Below, in pieces: positions 1 through 6,165 of a DNA stretch of 6,165 nucleotides (position 1 is the first letter of the stretch; the number at the start of each line of letters is the position of its first letter). Position numbers and translations under genes: made by a program. Below the pieces are notes generated by a model that was not told the DNA's origin, did no database searches, and worked only from the letters and a program-made list of their open reading frames with translations. Origin of the DNA: Candidatus Manganitrophaceae bacterium (GTDB lineage Bacteria > Nitrospirota > Nitrospiria > SBBL01 > Manganitrophaceae); NCBI GenBank assembly GCA_004297235.1, contig SCUR01000579.1, positions 1-6,165 of the forward strand, read 5' to 3'.

Positions 1-432
1 CTCGGCATACCGTCCCCAATTCACGATCGTCTTGAAGAGGACCTCGGCATTTTCATGCGGGTAAAGGCGGGCGAGCTCCTCTAAGACGGCTTCTCGGCCG
101 AGTCGCCGCTCCTCCGATTTCTGCAACGCTTCGATGAGGTGCTGAAAGATCTTCAGCTTCTTCAGCTGCTCCCGCATGATCAGCTTTCGCTGCGGGACCT
201 TGCTCTTGAGAATCTTTCGCCCCAATTCGGTGATCACCACATCTCCGCCGGGGGTCTCCACCAGGCCGAGCATCTCGGCCATCTTGATGACCGAGAGAAG
301 CTCTCCGAGCTCGTAATGGATCGCCTCGGCCAGCTTGTAGATATCTTCTTTCCCGTGATGGTCGTCCAGATATTCCAACAGTCCGATCACTTTGCTCGAC
401 GAAACACCGTGGGGCAAAGGTTCCACTTCCAT
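1..432 (-). CDS. Stand-alone AAA-associated domain protein of ABC transporter (partial, runs off left edge)
   Basis: This frame is open for 144 codons from the ATG at 432-430 to the window edge, so the C-terminus is missing. Its sequence matches my memory of the 'C-terminal AAA-associated domain' (PF09821 type), normally fused behind the ATPase of nitrate/sulfonate/bicarbonate-type ABC importers. Visible landmarks are VIGLLEYLDD (15-24), a winged-helix-like stretch with DIYKLAEAI (30-38), MAEMLGLVET (51-60), the VVITELGRKI turn (65-74), a basic helix (82-95), and the ending NWGRYAE (138-144) that usually lies close to the end of the domain, so probably only a short tail is missing. The role is inferred to be regulatory or structural and cytoplasmic, paired with the ATPase encoded 79 bp upstream in the same direction. 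The gap is not a multiple of three, so this is not a simple stop-codon split of a fused gene. Family call is confident; molecular function is not known to me. Confidence 0.85.
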   Translation of the reverse strand, partial: MEVEPLPHGVSSSKVIGLLEYLDDHHGKEDIYKLAEAIHYELGELLSVIKMAEMLGLVETPGGDVVITELGRKILKSKVPQRKLIMREQLKKLKIFQHLIEALQKSEERRLGREAVLEELARLYPHENAEVLFKTIVNWGRYAE

Positions 433-436
433 ACAA

Positions 437-443
437 TCTCCTT
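437..443 (-). promoter_or_regulatory. Shine-Dalgarno site of the AAA-associated gene
   Basis: The minus strand reads AAGGAGA, four bases before the ATG at 432-430. This strong site fixes the start of the AAA-associated gene and shows that it is translated independently rather than as an extension of the ATPase. Confidence 0.75.
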
Positions 444-450
444 ATCAGAA

Positions 451-509
451 AGCGATCGAGACTCGGCCTTTCGGAAATCGGCCGGGAGAAGCGCCGATCA
501 CAGATCGCT
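451..509. repeat. Nested inverted repeat in the ATPase/AAA-associated gap
   Basis: AGCGATC (451-457) is complementary to GATCGCT (503-509), and inside it CGGCC (464-468) is complementary to GGCCG (480-484). In the minus-strand transcript this would make a two-tier hairpin between the ATPase stop and the Shine-Dalgarno of the next gene. No U-tract follows, so it is not a typical terminator. It could be an mRNA-processing or stability element, or chance, because the stems are only 7 and 5 bp. Confidence 0.3.
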
Positions 510-511
510 GT

Positions 512-1261
512 TTATGCCATCAATGAGAAAATACGGTCACTGTATTCATTCAGCACCGGATCTTTTCGATCCCGAGGACGCGCCACGTTGATCGGAATAT
601 CGGCCACCAGGGTCCCCGGATGGGTGGACAAGACCAAGACACGATCGGCCATGAAGACCGCCTCTTCAATAATATGGGTCACCATGATGATCGTGTTGAC
701 CGGCATCGATTTGTCTTCCCACAACATCAAGACTTCCTCACGCAACGCCAGCGAGGTGAGCGGATCGAGGGCGGAAAACGGCTCATCCATGCAGAGGAGC
801 TTCGGCTCCACCGCCAGGGCGCGGGCGATACCGACCCGCTGCTTCATCCCTCCGGAGAGCTCCCGGGGATAGGCCTCCTCGAACCCGTCGAGGCCGACCT
901 TCTCGATAAACTGGATCGCCTTCTTTCTTCGCGCTTCGATTGGAAATCCGCGCGCCTCCAAGCCCAGCTCGACATTTCCCAAAACGGTCAGCCAGGGGAA
1001 GAGGGCAAACGATTGAAAGACCATCGCCGAATCGAGATTGACCGAGTGGAGCGCTTTTCCCCGATAGAGGACCCTCCCTTCCGTGGGGGGGATCAGGCCG
1101 TTGAGGATGCGCAAGAGGGTGCTCTTTCCCGAGCCGGAGGGACCGACCAAAGCGATAAATTCCCCCTCCTGGACTCGGAAAGAAATCTCCTTCAGAACCG
1201 GCATCGGCACCCCGTTCTGATTGAATACCTTGGAGACCTTTTCGACTTCGAGCAAATCCAT
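512..1261 (-). CDS. ABC transporter ATP-binding protein, NitT/TauT (nitrate/sulfonate/bicarbonate) type
   Basis: This 249-residue cytoplasmic ATPase should drive anion or small-organic-anion import with the permease encoded just upstream. All nucleotide-binding motifs are intact: Walker A GPSGSGKST (40-48), Q-loop Gln83, signature LSGGMKQR (135-142), Walker B ending MDEP (158-161) with catalytic Glu160, D-loop SALD (163-166) and H-loop His196. Length and the FALFPWLTVLGNV segment are typical of the TauB/SsuB/NrtD group (COG1116). The usual C-terminal AAA-associated extension is absent and lies in the next gene. The ATG at 1261-1259 has no good Shine-Dalgarno; its upstream mRNA is pyrimidine-rich because of the heptamer element, so initiation may depend on coupling or on an unfolded leader. 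Substrate cannot be read from the sequence. Confidence 0.93.
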   Translation of the reverse strand: MDLLEVEKVSKVFNQNGVPMPVLKEISFRVQEGEFIALVGPSGSGKSTLLRILNGLIPPTEGRVLYRGKALHSVNLDSAMVFQSFALFPWLTVLGNVELGLEARGFPIEARRKKAIQFIEKVGLDGFEEAYPRELSGGMKQRVGIARALAVEPKLLCMDEPFSALDPLTSLALREEVLMLWEDKSMPVNTIIMVTHIIEEAVFMADRVLVLSTHPGTLVADIPINVARPRDRKDPVLNEYSDRIFSLMA

Positions 1262-1271
1262 TTGAAAAGCC

Positions 1272-1350
1272 GTGAGGCGTGAGGGGTGAGGCGTGAGGAG
1301 AAAAGGGCATTAACGTCTTTTGACTTGACCCCTCCCGCCTCACCCCTCCC
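1272..1350. repeat. Element of facing GTGAGGN heptamers (4 + 3 units)
   Basis: On the plus strand four heptamers follow each other without gaps: GTGAGGC (1272-1278), GTGAGGG (1279-1285), GTGAGGC (1286-1292), GTGAGGA (1293-1299). After a 30-nt spacer, three in-phase units lie on the minus strand: GGGAGGG (1350-1344), GTGAGGC (1343-1337), GGGAGGG (1336-1330). The two blocks face one another. Such heptamer arrays resemble short interspersed bacterial repeats. The element fills most of the gap between permease and ATPase. Whether it is dispersed elsewhere in the genome cannot be seen here. Confidence 0.8.
1281..1348 (-). promoter_or_regulatory. Strong hairpin in the mRNA leader of the ATPase gene
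   Basis: GAGGGGTGAGGCG (plus 1281-1293) is exactly complementary to CGCCTCACCCCTC (1336-1348), giving a perfect 13-bp GC-rich stem with a 42-nt loop. Within the loop AAAAG (1301-1305) can pair with CTTTT (1317-1321). In the operon transcript the hairpin ends 19 bases before the ATPase ATG. No U-run follows the 3' arm, so it looks more like an mRNA-stability or translation-tuning element than a terminator. Pairing is seen directly; the regulatory role is inferred. Confidence 0.45.
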
Positions 1351-1356
1351 GGTTAT

Positions 1357-3072
1357 TTAATAATCAATCTTATACCGCTCGACCGCATAGAGATAGAGCT
1401 TTCTCCAGAAAAAACGGTTGAGCAAGGTGATCGCAATCACCATCGTGATCAGGGCGAGCAGCATCATCTGCTTGTCTCCCGCTTCATAGGTCGCCCGATC
1501 GAGCATCGCCCCGATGCCGTTCACGGCATAGGTCTCGCGCCGATAGACGACATACTCCGAGACAATCAGGGCATTCCATCCCCCCCCCCAGGCGGTGATG
1601 CTCCCGGTGACGAGGGCGGGAAAAACCGCGGGGAGATAGAGCCGTCTCCAGTAAAGCCATTTCGATACGCCCAGCGCTTTTGCCGCTTCTTTCAGATCGC
1701 CCGGAATATTTTGGACCCCGCCGATCAAATTAAACAGAAGATACCATTGCATCCCGGTCAAGATCAATAGAACAGCGGCGGCGTTCATCCCCCCCAGCAC
1801 ATGGACGGCGAGCAGAATAAAGAAAGGGAACAGGGCCGTGGCGGGAATCGACGCTCCGATCTCCGCAATCGGGGTCACAATCCGAAAAGCGCGCGGATTC
1901 TCCCCGACCCAGAAGGCGACCGGAACGGTCCAGGCCAACGCGAGGAGATAAGCGATTCCCAGACGGAGGAAAGAGGCCAGCAACGCGCCCGGGATCCGGC
2001 CCGCCTCGGGGGGAAGCGGTTTGGCCAGCCCTTCGATCAGAAGGAAAAAGCTCCACCCGATGAGGAGGAAGATCCCTCCGACCAGGAGATAGCCGAGGCC
2101 CCTTCGAAGGGGGATCCAGACTCGCTCCCTCGTCTCTTGAGCAAGCCGCTCCCCGGCCGGGAGGAAATAACGGCGGGGATTCAGCGCCCTCGCCGGCTTG
2201 CCGATGATTTCTTTGATTCGTCCCCACCTCCTGGCCACACGGAGACGGCGGTACCACTGGAGGGCAAACGACGTCGAAGGGACCGTTGCAGTCGTCGTGA
2301 ATTCATATTTGAATTTTTCTCCCCAAACCGAGAGGGGCCTCCAGACGAAAAGATCAAGAAGAACGATCATCAGGATCAAGACAAACAATCCATAAAAGGT
2401 CCGCCAGACCTCCCCGCTTTCGACCGATTCGATGAGGAAGCTTCCCAAACCGGGAAGATGATATCGGATCGACCCGATGGCGATGATTTCGCAGGCGATC
2501 AAAAAATACCAGCCGCCGGCCCAGGACATCATGCTGTTGTAAATTAATCTCGGAATGCAGATCGGGAAAAGCGCCTTTTTAAACTTCAGCCATCCTCGCA
2601 CGCCGAGCCCGTCGGCCGCCTCGACCAAGTCGTTCGGAATCGCTTTGAACGACTCATAGGTGCTGAACGCCATGTTCCACGACATCGACGTGAAGATCAG
2701 AACGATGCTGGCGACCTCCACCCCGAATTGACTTCCCCGGAAAAGGTTGACGAAGAAAAAAACCGCCACGGGAAAGAATCCTAAGATCGGGACCGACTGA
2801 AGAACATCCAGCACGGCGATCATGGGGCCCTCCGCCTTGGGGACGGTGGCGGCGATATATCCGTAGAAGATCGAAAACAAAAGGGAAAGAAAGTAAGCGG
2901 TCAGCATCCTCATCAAAGAATAGGCCGCATAATAAGGAAGTTGGGAAAGCGCCGTATCCAGTTCGATCTTTCCCGTCGGAAAATGCAATTGCCGGCTGAT
3001 GGCATACGCCAGCCCGGCGAGCAGGAGAAGCGTCACCCCGAAAACGGCTCTTCGTTTTGCGTCTTTGAACAT
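1357..3072 (-). CDS. Duplicated ABC transporter permease (two binding-protein-dependent transport domains in one chain)
   Basis: With the start at 3072 this is 571 residues, about twice a normal TauC/SsuC permease. It has two homologous membrane halves, each with an EAA loop that docks on the ATPase: EAADGLGVRGW...P (151-174) and EAAKALGVSKW...P (462-485). Each EAA loop is followed by a matching W-x-GGW motif (SWAGGWY, AWGGGWN). Hydrophobic segments lie near 11-26, 53-76, 86-109, 120-138, 183-200, 227-245, 326-347, 367-390, 410-427, 431-450, 490-509 and 537-552. A basic, probably cytoplasmic linker (about 246-325) joins the halves. This matches the 'ABC-type anion transport, duplicated permease' class (COG4986). 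The frame is open back to 3165, but 3072 has AAGGGG five bases upstream, and the extra 31 residues are unlike a family N-terminus and overlap the divergent promoter. Substrate unknown. Confidence 0.92.
   Translation of the reverse strand: MFKDAKRRAVFGVTLLLLAGLAYAISRQLHFPTGKIELDTALSQLPYYAAYSLMRMLTAYFLSLLFSIFYGYIAATVPKAEGPMIAVLDVLQSVPILGFFPVAVFFFVNLFRGSQFGVEVASIVLIFTSMSWNMAFSTYESFKAIPNDLVEAADGLGVRGWLKFKKALFPICIPRLIYNSMMSWAGGWYFLIACEIIAIGSIRYHLPGLGSFLIESVESGEVWRTFYGLFVLILMIVLLDLFVWRPLSVWGEKFKYEFTTTATVPSTSFALQWYRRLRVARRWGRIKEIIGKPARALNPRRYFLPAGERLAQETRERVWIPLRRGLGYLLVGGIFLLIGWSFFLLIEGLAKPLPPEAGRIPGALLASFLRLGIAYLLALAWTVPVAFWVGENPRAFRIVTPIAEIGASIPATALFPFFILLAVHVLGGMNAAAVLLILTGMQWYLLFNLIGGVQNIPGDLKEAAKALGVSKWLYWRRLYLPAVFPALVTGSITAWGGGWNALIVSEYVVYRRETYAVNGIGAMLDRATYEAGDKQMMLLALITMVIAITLLNRFFWRKLYLYAVERYKIDY
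1580..1589. repeat. Ten-base C/G homopolymer inside the permease gene
   Basis: The plus strand has ten consecutive C, read as ten G in the coding strand (TGG GGG GGG GGA), encoding the W-G-G-G of the conserved AWGGGWN motif in the second permease half. A tract this long is prone to replication slippage and sequencing error. Loss or gain of one base would remove the last quarter or so of a membrane domain. The frame is intact here. Confidence 0.9.
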
Positions 3073-3077
3073 CCGAT

Positions 3078-3083
3078 CCCCTT
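3078..3083 (-). promoter_or_regulatory. Shine-Dalgarno deciding the permease start
   Basis: The minus strand reads AAGGGG, five bases before the ATG at 3072-3070. A G-run also occurs before the upstream ATG at 3165, but it lies closer than usual (AAGGGGGTAG then ATG), and that start overlaps the divergent promoter. Confidence 0.6.
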
Positions 3084-3158
3084 GTAAAACGGACGCAAGC
3101 CTAACAGAAACCGGCTTTAAATACAAACGCGATCTCCCATAAACAGGGGTGCTCCATT

Positions 3159-3187
3159 TTGACATCTACCCCCTTGAATGATAGAAT
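3159..3187 (+). promoter_or_regulatory. Sigma70-type promoter of the histidine kinase operon
   Basis: TTGACA (3159-3164) is a perfect -35 box. A 17-base spacer separates it from TAGAAT (3182-3187), one mismatch from the TATAAT -10 box. TG at 3179-3180 sits correctly for an extended -10 (TGnTAGAAT). Transcription should begin near 3194, giving a leader of roughly 45 nt before the ATG at 3240. The -35 box coincides with the TTG that begins the longest open frame of the kinase, so that start cannot be used from this promoter. I saw no equally good promoter facing the ABC genes between 3073 and 3239. Confidence 0.75.
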
Positions 3188-3239
3188 GTGGGCACCTTGC
3201 AAACCCCTACTCCATACGGAGAGAAATAAGCCCTCCCGG

Positions 3240-5780
3240 ATGACCGTACGCATGATGAAAATCAGCCGAAGTTTTCAGGCCCGGATGATTTTTTCTATTC
3301 TAATCATCGCCGGGCTGACGTGGGTCCTTGGACTGACGGTCATCTATTTTGTCGGCAAGAGCGCCCTCGAAAAAAGCATCGGGGTCGAATTCCAGCACTC
3401 CGCCGAGGAGACCAGCAAAAATCTCACCCGATTGCTGGAACGCCATATCATCGAGTCGTACACCTTTACCTCCTCTCCCGACGTCCTCAACGTCCTGCGA
3501 CAGTCGAATCAAGCCGACGGCCGAGGAACAGAGACCGCCACCCGTCCTCTCCCCCCGGCGGAACAAAGCCTGAATCGCGTCGCCCGGATCCGTCAAGAAT
3601 GGCAAAATGAGGCGACGCGATCCTCGCTGCTGGAGCGTCTTCAGCAAAACCCGGCCTCCCGTCACCTTCAGTCTTTTCATTTAAAACCGGGACGGACCGA
3701 CGAGGATCTCGGGATCATCGTGATCGATCAGACGGGCCTCGCCGTCGCGGCGACCGAGGCGCCGAAAGAAATTTATTTCGGAGACCAACCCTGGTGGAAT
3801 GAGACGCTGAACGCCCCGGAGGGTCGGGAGTATATCTCGGACGTCGAGTTTACGAGCCCGTTTAAAAATGTGGCGCCGATCTATACCCTTTCAATTGCGA
3901 CGCCGATCTACGATCCGGACGGCAAAAAGCCGATCGGCGTATTTCTCATGGTTCAATCGGTCAAAACCTTCTTTGATCTGGTGACCCAGGTCAAATTGGC
4001 CAAGTCCGATCACACCATGCTGGCGCGGTCGGACGGCAACCTTCTCTTCTGTCCGATCTTCCTGGTGAAAAACCACACGCTGCAGCCGGAGCTGATTCGC
4101 GAGATCACCCAGCCGCAGCCGGGATGGGGAACCAGCCAAGTCGATGTGCACTACCCCGGACCGCGCTCCATCAACGGCTTCGCCCCGGTCGTGGTCCCCA
4201 GCGCCATCCGGGGAAGTTTCGGAGGACATCTCTGGTATATCTTCACGAGCCAAGACCCAAAGGAAACCTATGCTCCGATTCAAACCCTCCTCGCCTGGGT
4301 CGCCGGATCGGGCCTCCTCGGCATGGGGATGCTCGCTTTTTTCATCTCGTATGCCACCGGCAAGCTCGTTCGGCCGATCAAGCAGCTTCGGAAAGGAACC
4401 AAGCAGATCGCGCAAGGGGAACTTCAGGAGCACCTCGATATTCGAACGGGGGATGAGATCGAAGAGCTGGCCTCCGACTTCAACGAGATGGCGACGAAGA
4501 TCAAGGAATCCTACGGCCAACTCGAACAAAAGGTGGAGCAGCGGACCCATGATCTGGCGGCCAAAAACAAAGAGCTCTCCGCGCTCTACACGATCGCTTC
4601 CACCCTCAGCAAATCGCTGAACTTGAAAGAGCTCTTGGACGAGGCGCTCTCCACCGTGCTGAACATTTTCGGCACGGAGGCGGGGATGATTCATCTACTT
4701 GAAGAGAGCGGCGGGCCGCTCCGGCCCATTTCCGCGCGGAGCGCGGCGGCCGAGGGATTCGATCCGAAGCAAAAACGCAAAGACAGCGAGATCCTCTATC
4801 GCCAGGTGATCGTCAAGGAAAGACCGATCTCTTCCATCGACGAATCTCCCGAAGAAATTCCGTTCAAAGGCACGGCCTATTCCAACTTCATCACCATCCC
4901 GATCCGTTCGAAGGGGAAGGTTCTCGGAACGCTCACCCTCCTCGATCGGACCTCCCGGCCTTTTATCCATCAAGACCTGGGGCTCCTGGTCGCCATCGGG
5001 AATCAGATCGGCGTGGCGGTCGAGAACATCCGCCTTTACGAAGAGACGAAAAAGGTCGATCAACTCAAATCCGATTTCGTCTCAAAAGTCTCCCACGAGT
5101 TTCGGACGCCGCTGACGTCGATCAAAGGATTCGTCGAGATCCTCCTCTCGTACGAAGACATCTCCGCCGAGAAGCAAAAGGAGTTTTTGCAGATCATCAA
5201 CCAAGAATCCGACCGCTTGATCCGATTGATCAACGACGTCCTCGATATCTCCAAAATCGAAGCCGGGAAAATCGCCTGGAAGATCGAGACGCTCGATCTG
5301 GCGGAGCTGATCGAGTCGACCGTTCGAGCCACCCACTCCCTTATCGATCCGGAAAAGGTGGAACTCCTGGTCGAGACCGAGCCGGACCTTCCCCCCGCCC
5401 TGGGAGACCGAGACCATCTTATTCAGGTCTTGAACAACCTCCTCTCCAACGCGATCAAATTCACGGAGCGGGGCCAGATCGTCCTCTTTGCGCGGCGCTC
5501 CGGAGAGCGGGAGATTCTCGCCGGCGTGCGCGATACCGGAATCGGTCTTCCCCCGAATGAAGCGACAAAAATTTTTAATAAGTTTTACCAGGTGGCCCGC
5601 CCCGAACGGGGGCTTCCCAAAGGGACCGGCCTCGGGCTGGCCATTTGCCGAGAGATCATCCATCATCTGAACGGGAAAATTTGGTGTGAAAGCGCCCCCG
5701 GCCAGGGATGCACTTTCTACTTCACCCTGCCGATCGAGGAGCACCAGCCCGAGCGAGAAGCAGAGACGTCCCCCTCTTAA
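3240..5780 (+). CDS. Membrane sensor histidine kinase (dCache-HAMP-GAF-HisKA-HATPase)
   Basis: Taken from the ATG at 3240, this is 846 residues. TM1 lies at about 15-37. A large periplasmic region (about 40-345) resembles a double Cache sensor (FGDQPWWNETL at 180-190, and TPIYDPDGKKPIGVFLM at 221-237). TM2 spans about 349-371. A HAMP linker (373-425) leads to a coiled coil with the VEQRTHDLAAKNKEL pattern (432-446), then a GAF domain (about 458-600). HisKA carries His619 in VSHEFRTPL (617-625). The ATPase domain has the N box NNLLSNAIKF (732-741), G1 DTGIGL (765-770), F box FNKFYQ (779-784) and G2 GTGLGLAI (795-802). All catalytic motifs are intact, and there is no receiver domain, so a separate response regulator is expected but is not in the window. 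The start is uncertain: GGAGAG (3218-3223) lies 16 bases before 3240, further than usual, and ATGs at 3252 and 3255 are alternatives. The ligand is unknown. Confidence 0.93.
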   Translation: MTVRMMKISRSFQARMIFSILIIAGLTWVLGLTVIYFVGKSALEKSIGVEFQHSAEETSKNLTRLLERHIIESYTFTSSPDVLNVLRQSNQADGRGTETATRPLPPAEQSLNRVARIRQEWQNEATRSSLLERLQQNPASRHLQSFHLKPGRTDEDLGIIVIDQTGLAVAATEAPKEIYFGDQPWWNETLNAPEGREYISDVEFTSPFKNVAPIYTLSIATPIYDPDGKKPIGVFLMVQSVKTFFDLVTQVKLAKSDHTMLARSDGNLLFCPIFLVKNHTLQPELIREITQPQPGWGTSQVDVHYPGPRSINGFAPVVVPSAIRGSFGGHLWYIFTSQDPKETYAPIQTLLAWVAGSGLLGMGMLAFFISYATGKLVRPIKQLRKGTKQIAQGELQEHLDIRTGDEIEELASDFNEMATKIKESYGQLEQKVEQRTHDLAAKNKELSALYTIASTLSKSLNLKELLDEALSTVLNIFGTEAGMIHLLEESGGPLRPISARSAAAEGFDPKQKRKDSEILYRQVIVKERPISSIDESPEEIPFKGTAYSNFITIPIRSKGKVLGTLTLLDRTSRPFIHQDLGLLVAIGNQIGVAVENIRLYEETKKVDQLKSDFVSKVSHEFRTPLTSIKGFVEILLSYEDISAEKQKEFLQIINQESDRLIRLINDVLDISKIEAGKIAWKIETLDLAELIESTVRATHSLIDPEKVELLVETEPDLPPALGDRDHLIQVLNNLLSNAIKFTERGQIVLFARRSGEREILAGVRDTGIGLPPNEATKIFNKFYQVARPERGLPKGTGLGLAICREIIHHLNGKIWCESAPGQGCTFYFTLPIEEHQPEREAETSPS

Positions 5781-5800
5781 AAGATCGGCCCCGGATCACC

Positions 5801-6165
5801 ATGCCTAGAATTGTGGAAACCAATACCGGCCAGGTCAGAAAAGTTCTGATCATCACCCTCGGCTTGAATCTTCTGACCGCTCTTGCAAAATCGCTTTGGG
5901 GATATTGGACCCATTCGATCAGCATGCAGGCCGACGGTTTTCACTCCTTTCTCGATGCCTCGTCGAACGTCGTCGGCCTGGTCGGGGTTTGGCTGGCCTC
6001 CCGTCCGCCCGACGACACCCATCCGTACGGCCACCGGAAATTCGAAACCTTCGCCTCATTCTGCATTTCCGTTTTCCTCTTCCTCGGATGCTTCGAGATT
6101 CTGAAAAGCAGCTACCTGCGATTCCAGGACGGAATCGCTCCGGAGGTGACGGCGATCAGCTTCCT
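5801..6165 (+). CDS. Cation diffusion facilitator (CDF) metal transporter, N-terminal part
   Basis: Only the first 121 residues are inside the window; a full CDF protein is about 300 or more. The family exports divalent metals (Zn, Fe, Co, Cd, Mn) across the inner membrane by proton antiport, as a dimer. TM1 is at about 14-35. TM2 carries MQADGFHSFLDASSN (42-56), in which His48 and Asp52 form the HxxxD metal motif, with Asp45 one turn earlier. The conserved loop HPYGHRKFE (74-82) follows, then TM3 (about 84-101). HxxxD, rather than DxxxD, is more usual in Zn-type members, but the second half of the site (TM5) is not visible, so metal specificity is open. The ATG is 20 bases after the kinase stop, with only a weak GGAT ribosome site, so co-transcription and possibly translational coupling with the kinase are likely. 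Confidence 0.93.
   Translation, partial: MPRIVETNTGQVRKVLIITLGLNLLTALAKSLWGYWTHSISMQADGFHSFLDASSNVVGLVGVWLASRPPDDTHPYGHRKFETFASFCISVFLFLGCFEILKSSYLRFQDGIAPEVTAISF

Noticed and set aside
53..436. Minus-strand open frame of 127 codons with a TTG start
   Set aside because: It overlaps the AAA-associated gene in another frame. Its product is Arg/Gly/Ala-rich with no recognisable domain, while the frame starting at 432 matches a known family.
620..1282. Plus-strand open frame of 220 codons opposite the ATPase
   Set aside because: It is antisense to a gene with every ABC motif intact, and its product is highly charged and unrecognisable, typical of a shadow frame.
1272..1350. CRISPR array or intrinsic terminator reading of the heptamer element
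   Set aside because: The units are 7 bp with no unique spacers between them, which excludes CRISPR. No T-run follows the stem on either strand, which argues against an intrinsic terminator.
1801..2547. Plus-strand open frame of 248 codons opposite the permease
   Set aside because: The product is rich in Asp, Arg, Pro and Gln with no domain. It is a mirror of the hydrophobic permease codons.
3073..3165. 31-residue N-terminal extension of the permease
   Set aside because: It overlaps the divergent promoter and lacks family character, and a better-spaced ribosome site precedes the ATG at 3072.
3159..3239. 27-residue N-terminal extension of the kinase from a TTG start
   Set aside because: It coincides with the -35 and -10 boxes of a strong promoter and adds a non-family, non-membrane stretch before TM1.
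3891..4694. Minus-strand open frame of 267 codons opposite the kinase
   Set aside because: It is antisense to the conserved Cache, TM2, HAMP and coiled-coil coding sequence. No ribosome site or family resemblance was seen.
5082..5744. Minus-strand open frame of 220 codons opposite the kinase catalytic core
   Set aside because: It is antisense to HisKA/HATPase motifs, and long shadow frames are expected in GC-rich coding DNA.

Overview
The window comes from a moderately GC-rich, Gram-negative-type bacterium. The protein styles (a NitT/TauT-like ABC system with a duplicated permease and an AAA-associated partner, and a dCache/HAMP/GAF histidine kinase with an SHEFRTPLTSIKGF H-box) and the interspersed GTGAGGN heptamers remind me of environmental Nitrospirota or deltaproteobacterial genomes. 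That placement is an impression, not a demonstration.

Layout. The left half is a minus-strand ABC transporter cluster, read from about 3072 down to beyond position 1: a duplicated (two-domain) permease, an ATPase, and a small AAA-associated (PF09821-like) protein that runs off the left edge. No substrate-binding protein is visible. The 95-bp permease/ATPase gap is almost filled by a compact element of facing GTGAGGN heptamers that can fold into a strong hairpin. The 79-bp ATPase/AAA-associated gap holds a weaker nested inverted repeat. The right half is a plus-strand cluster. A near-consensus sigma70-type promoter (3159-3187) leads into a large membrane histidine kinase (3240-5780), followed after 20 bp by the start of a cation diffusion facilitator (CDF) metal transporter that runs off the right edge.

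How they fit together. The ABC genes should form one inner-membrane importer of the nitrate/sulfonate/bicarbonate/taurine class. Two permease domains come from one polypeptide, the ATPase would act as a dimer, and the AAA-associated protein, usually fused to the ATPase C-terminus, is here a separate gene. The kinase and CDF gene probably share a transcript, suggesting but not proving an envelope- or metal-related sensing link. No response regulator is seen in the window. The divergent 3073-3239 region separates the two clusters, and its promoter argues that the longest open frames for both the permease and the kinase are over-extended at their N-termini.

Nothing here is clearly a new biological system. 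The most distinctive items are the heptamer hairpin element inside the ABC operon, the split-off AAA-associated subunit, the 10-G tract in the permease, and the kinase-CDF pairing. I saw no tRNA, rRNA, CRISPR array, insertion sequence or convincing intrinsic terminator.
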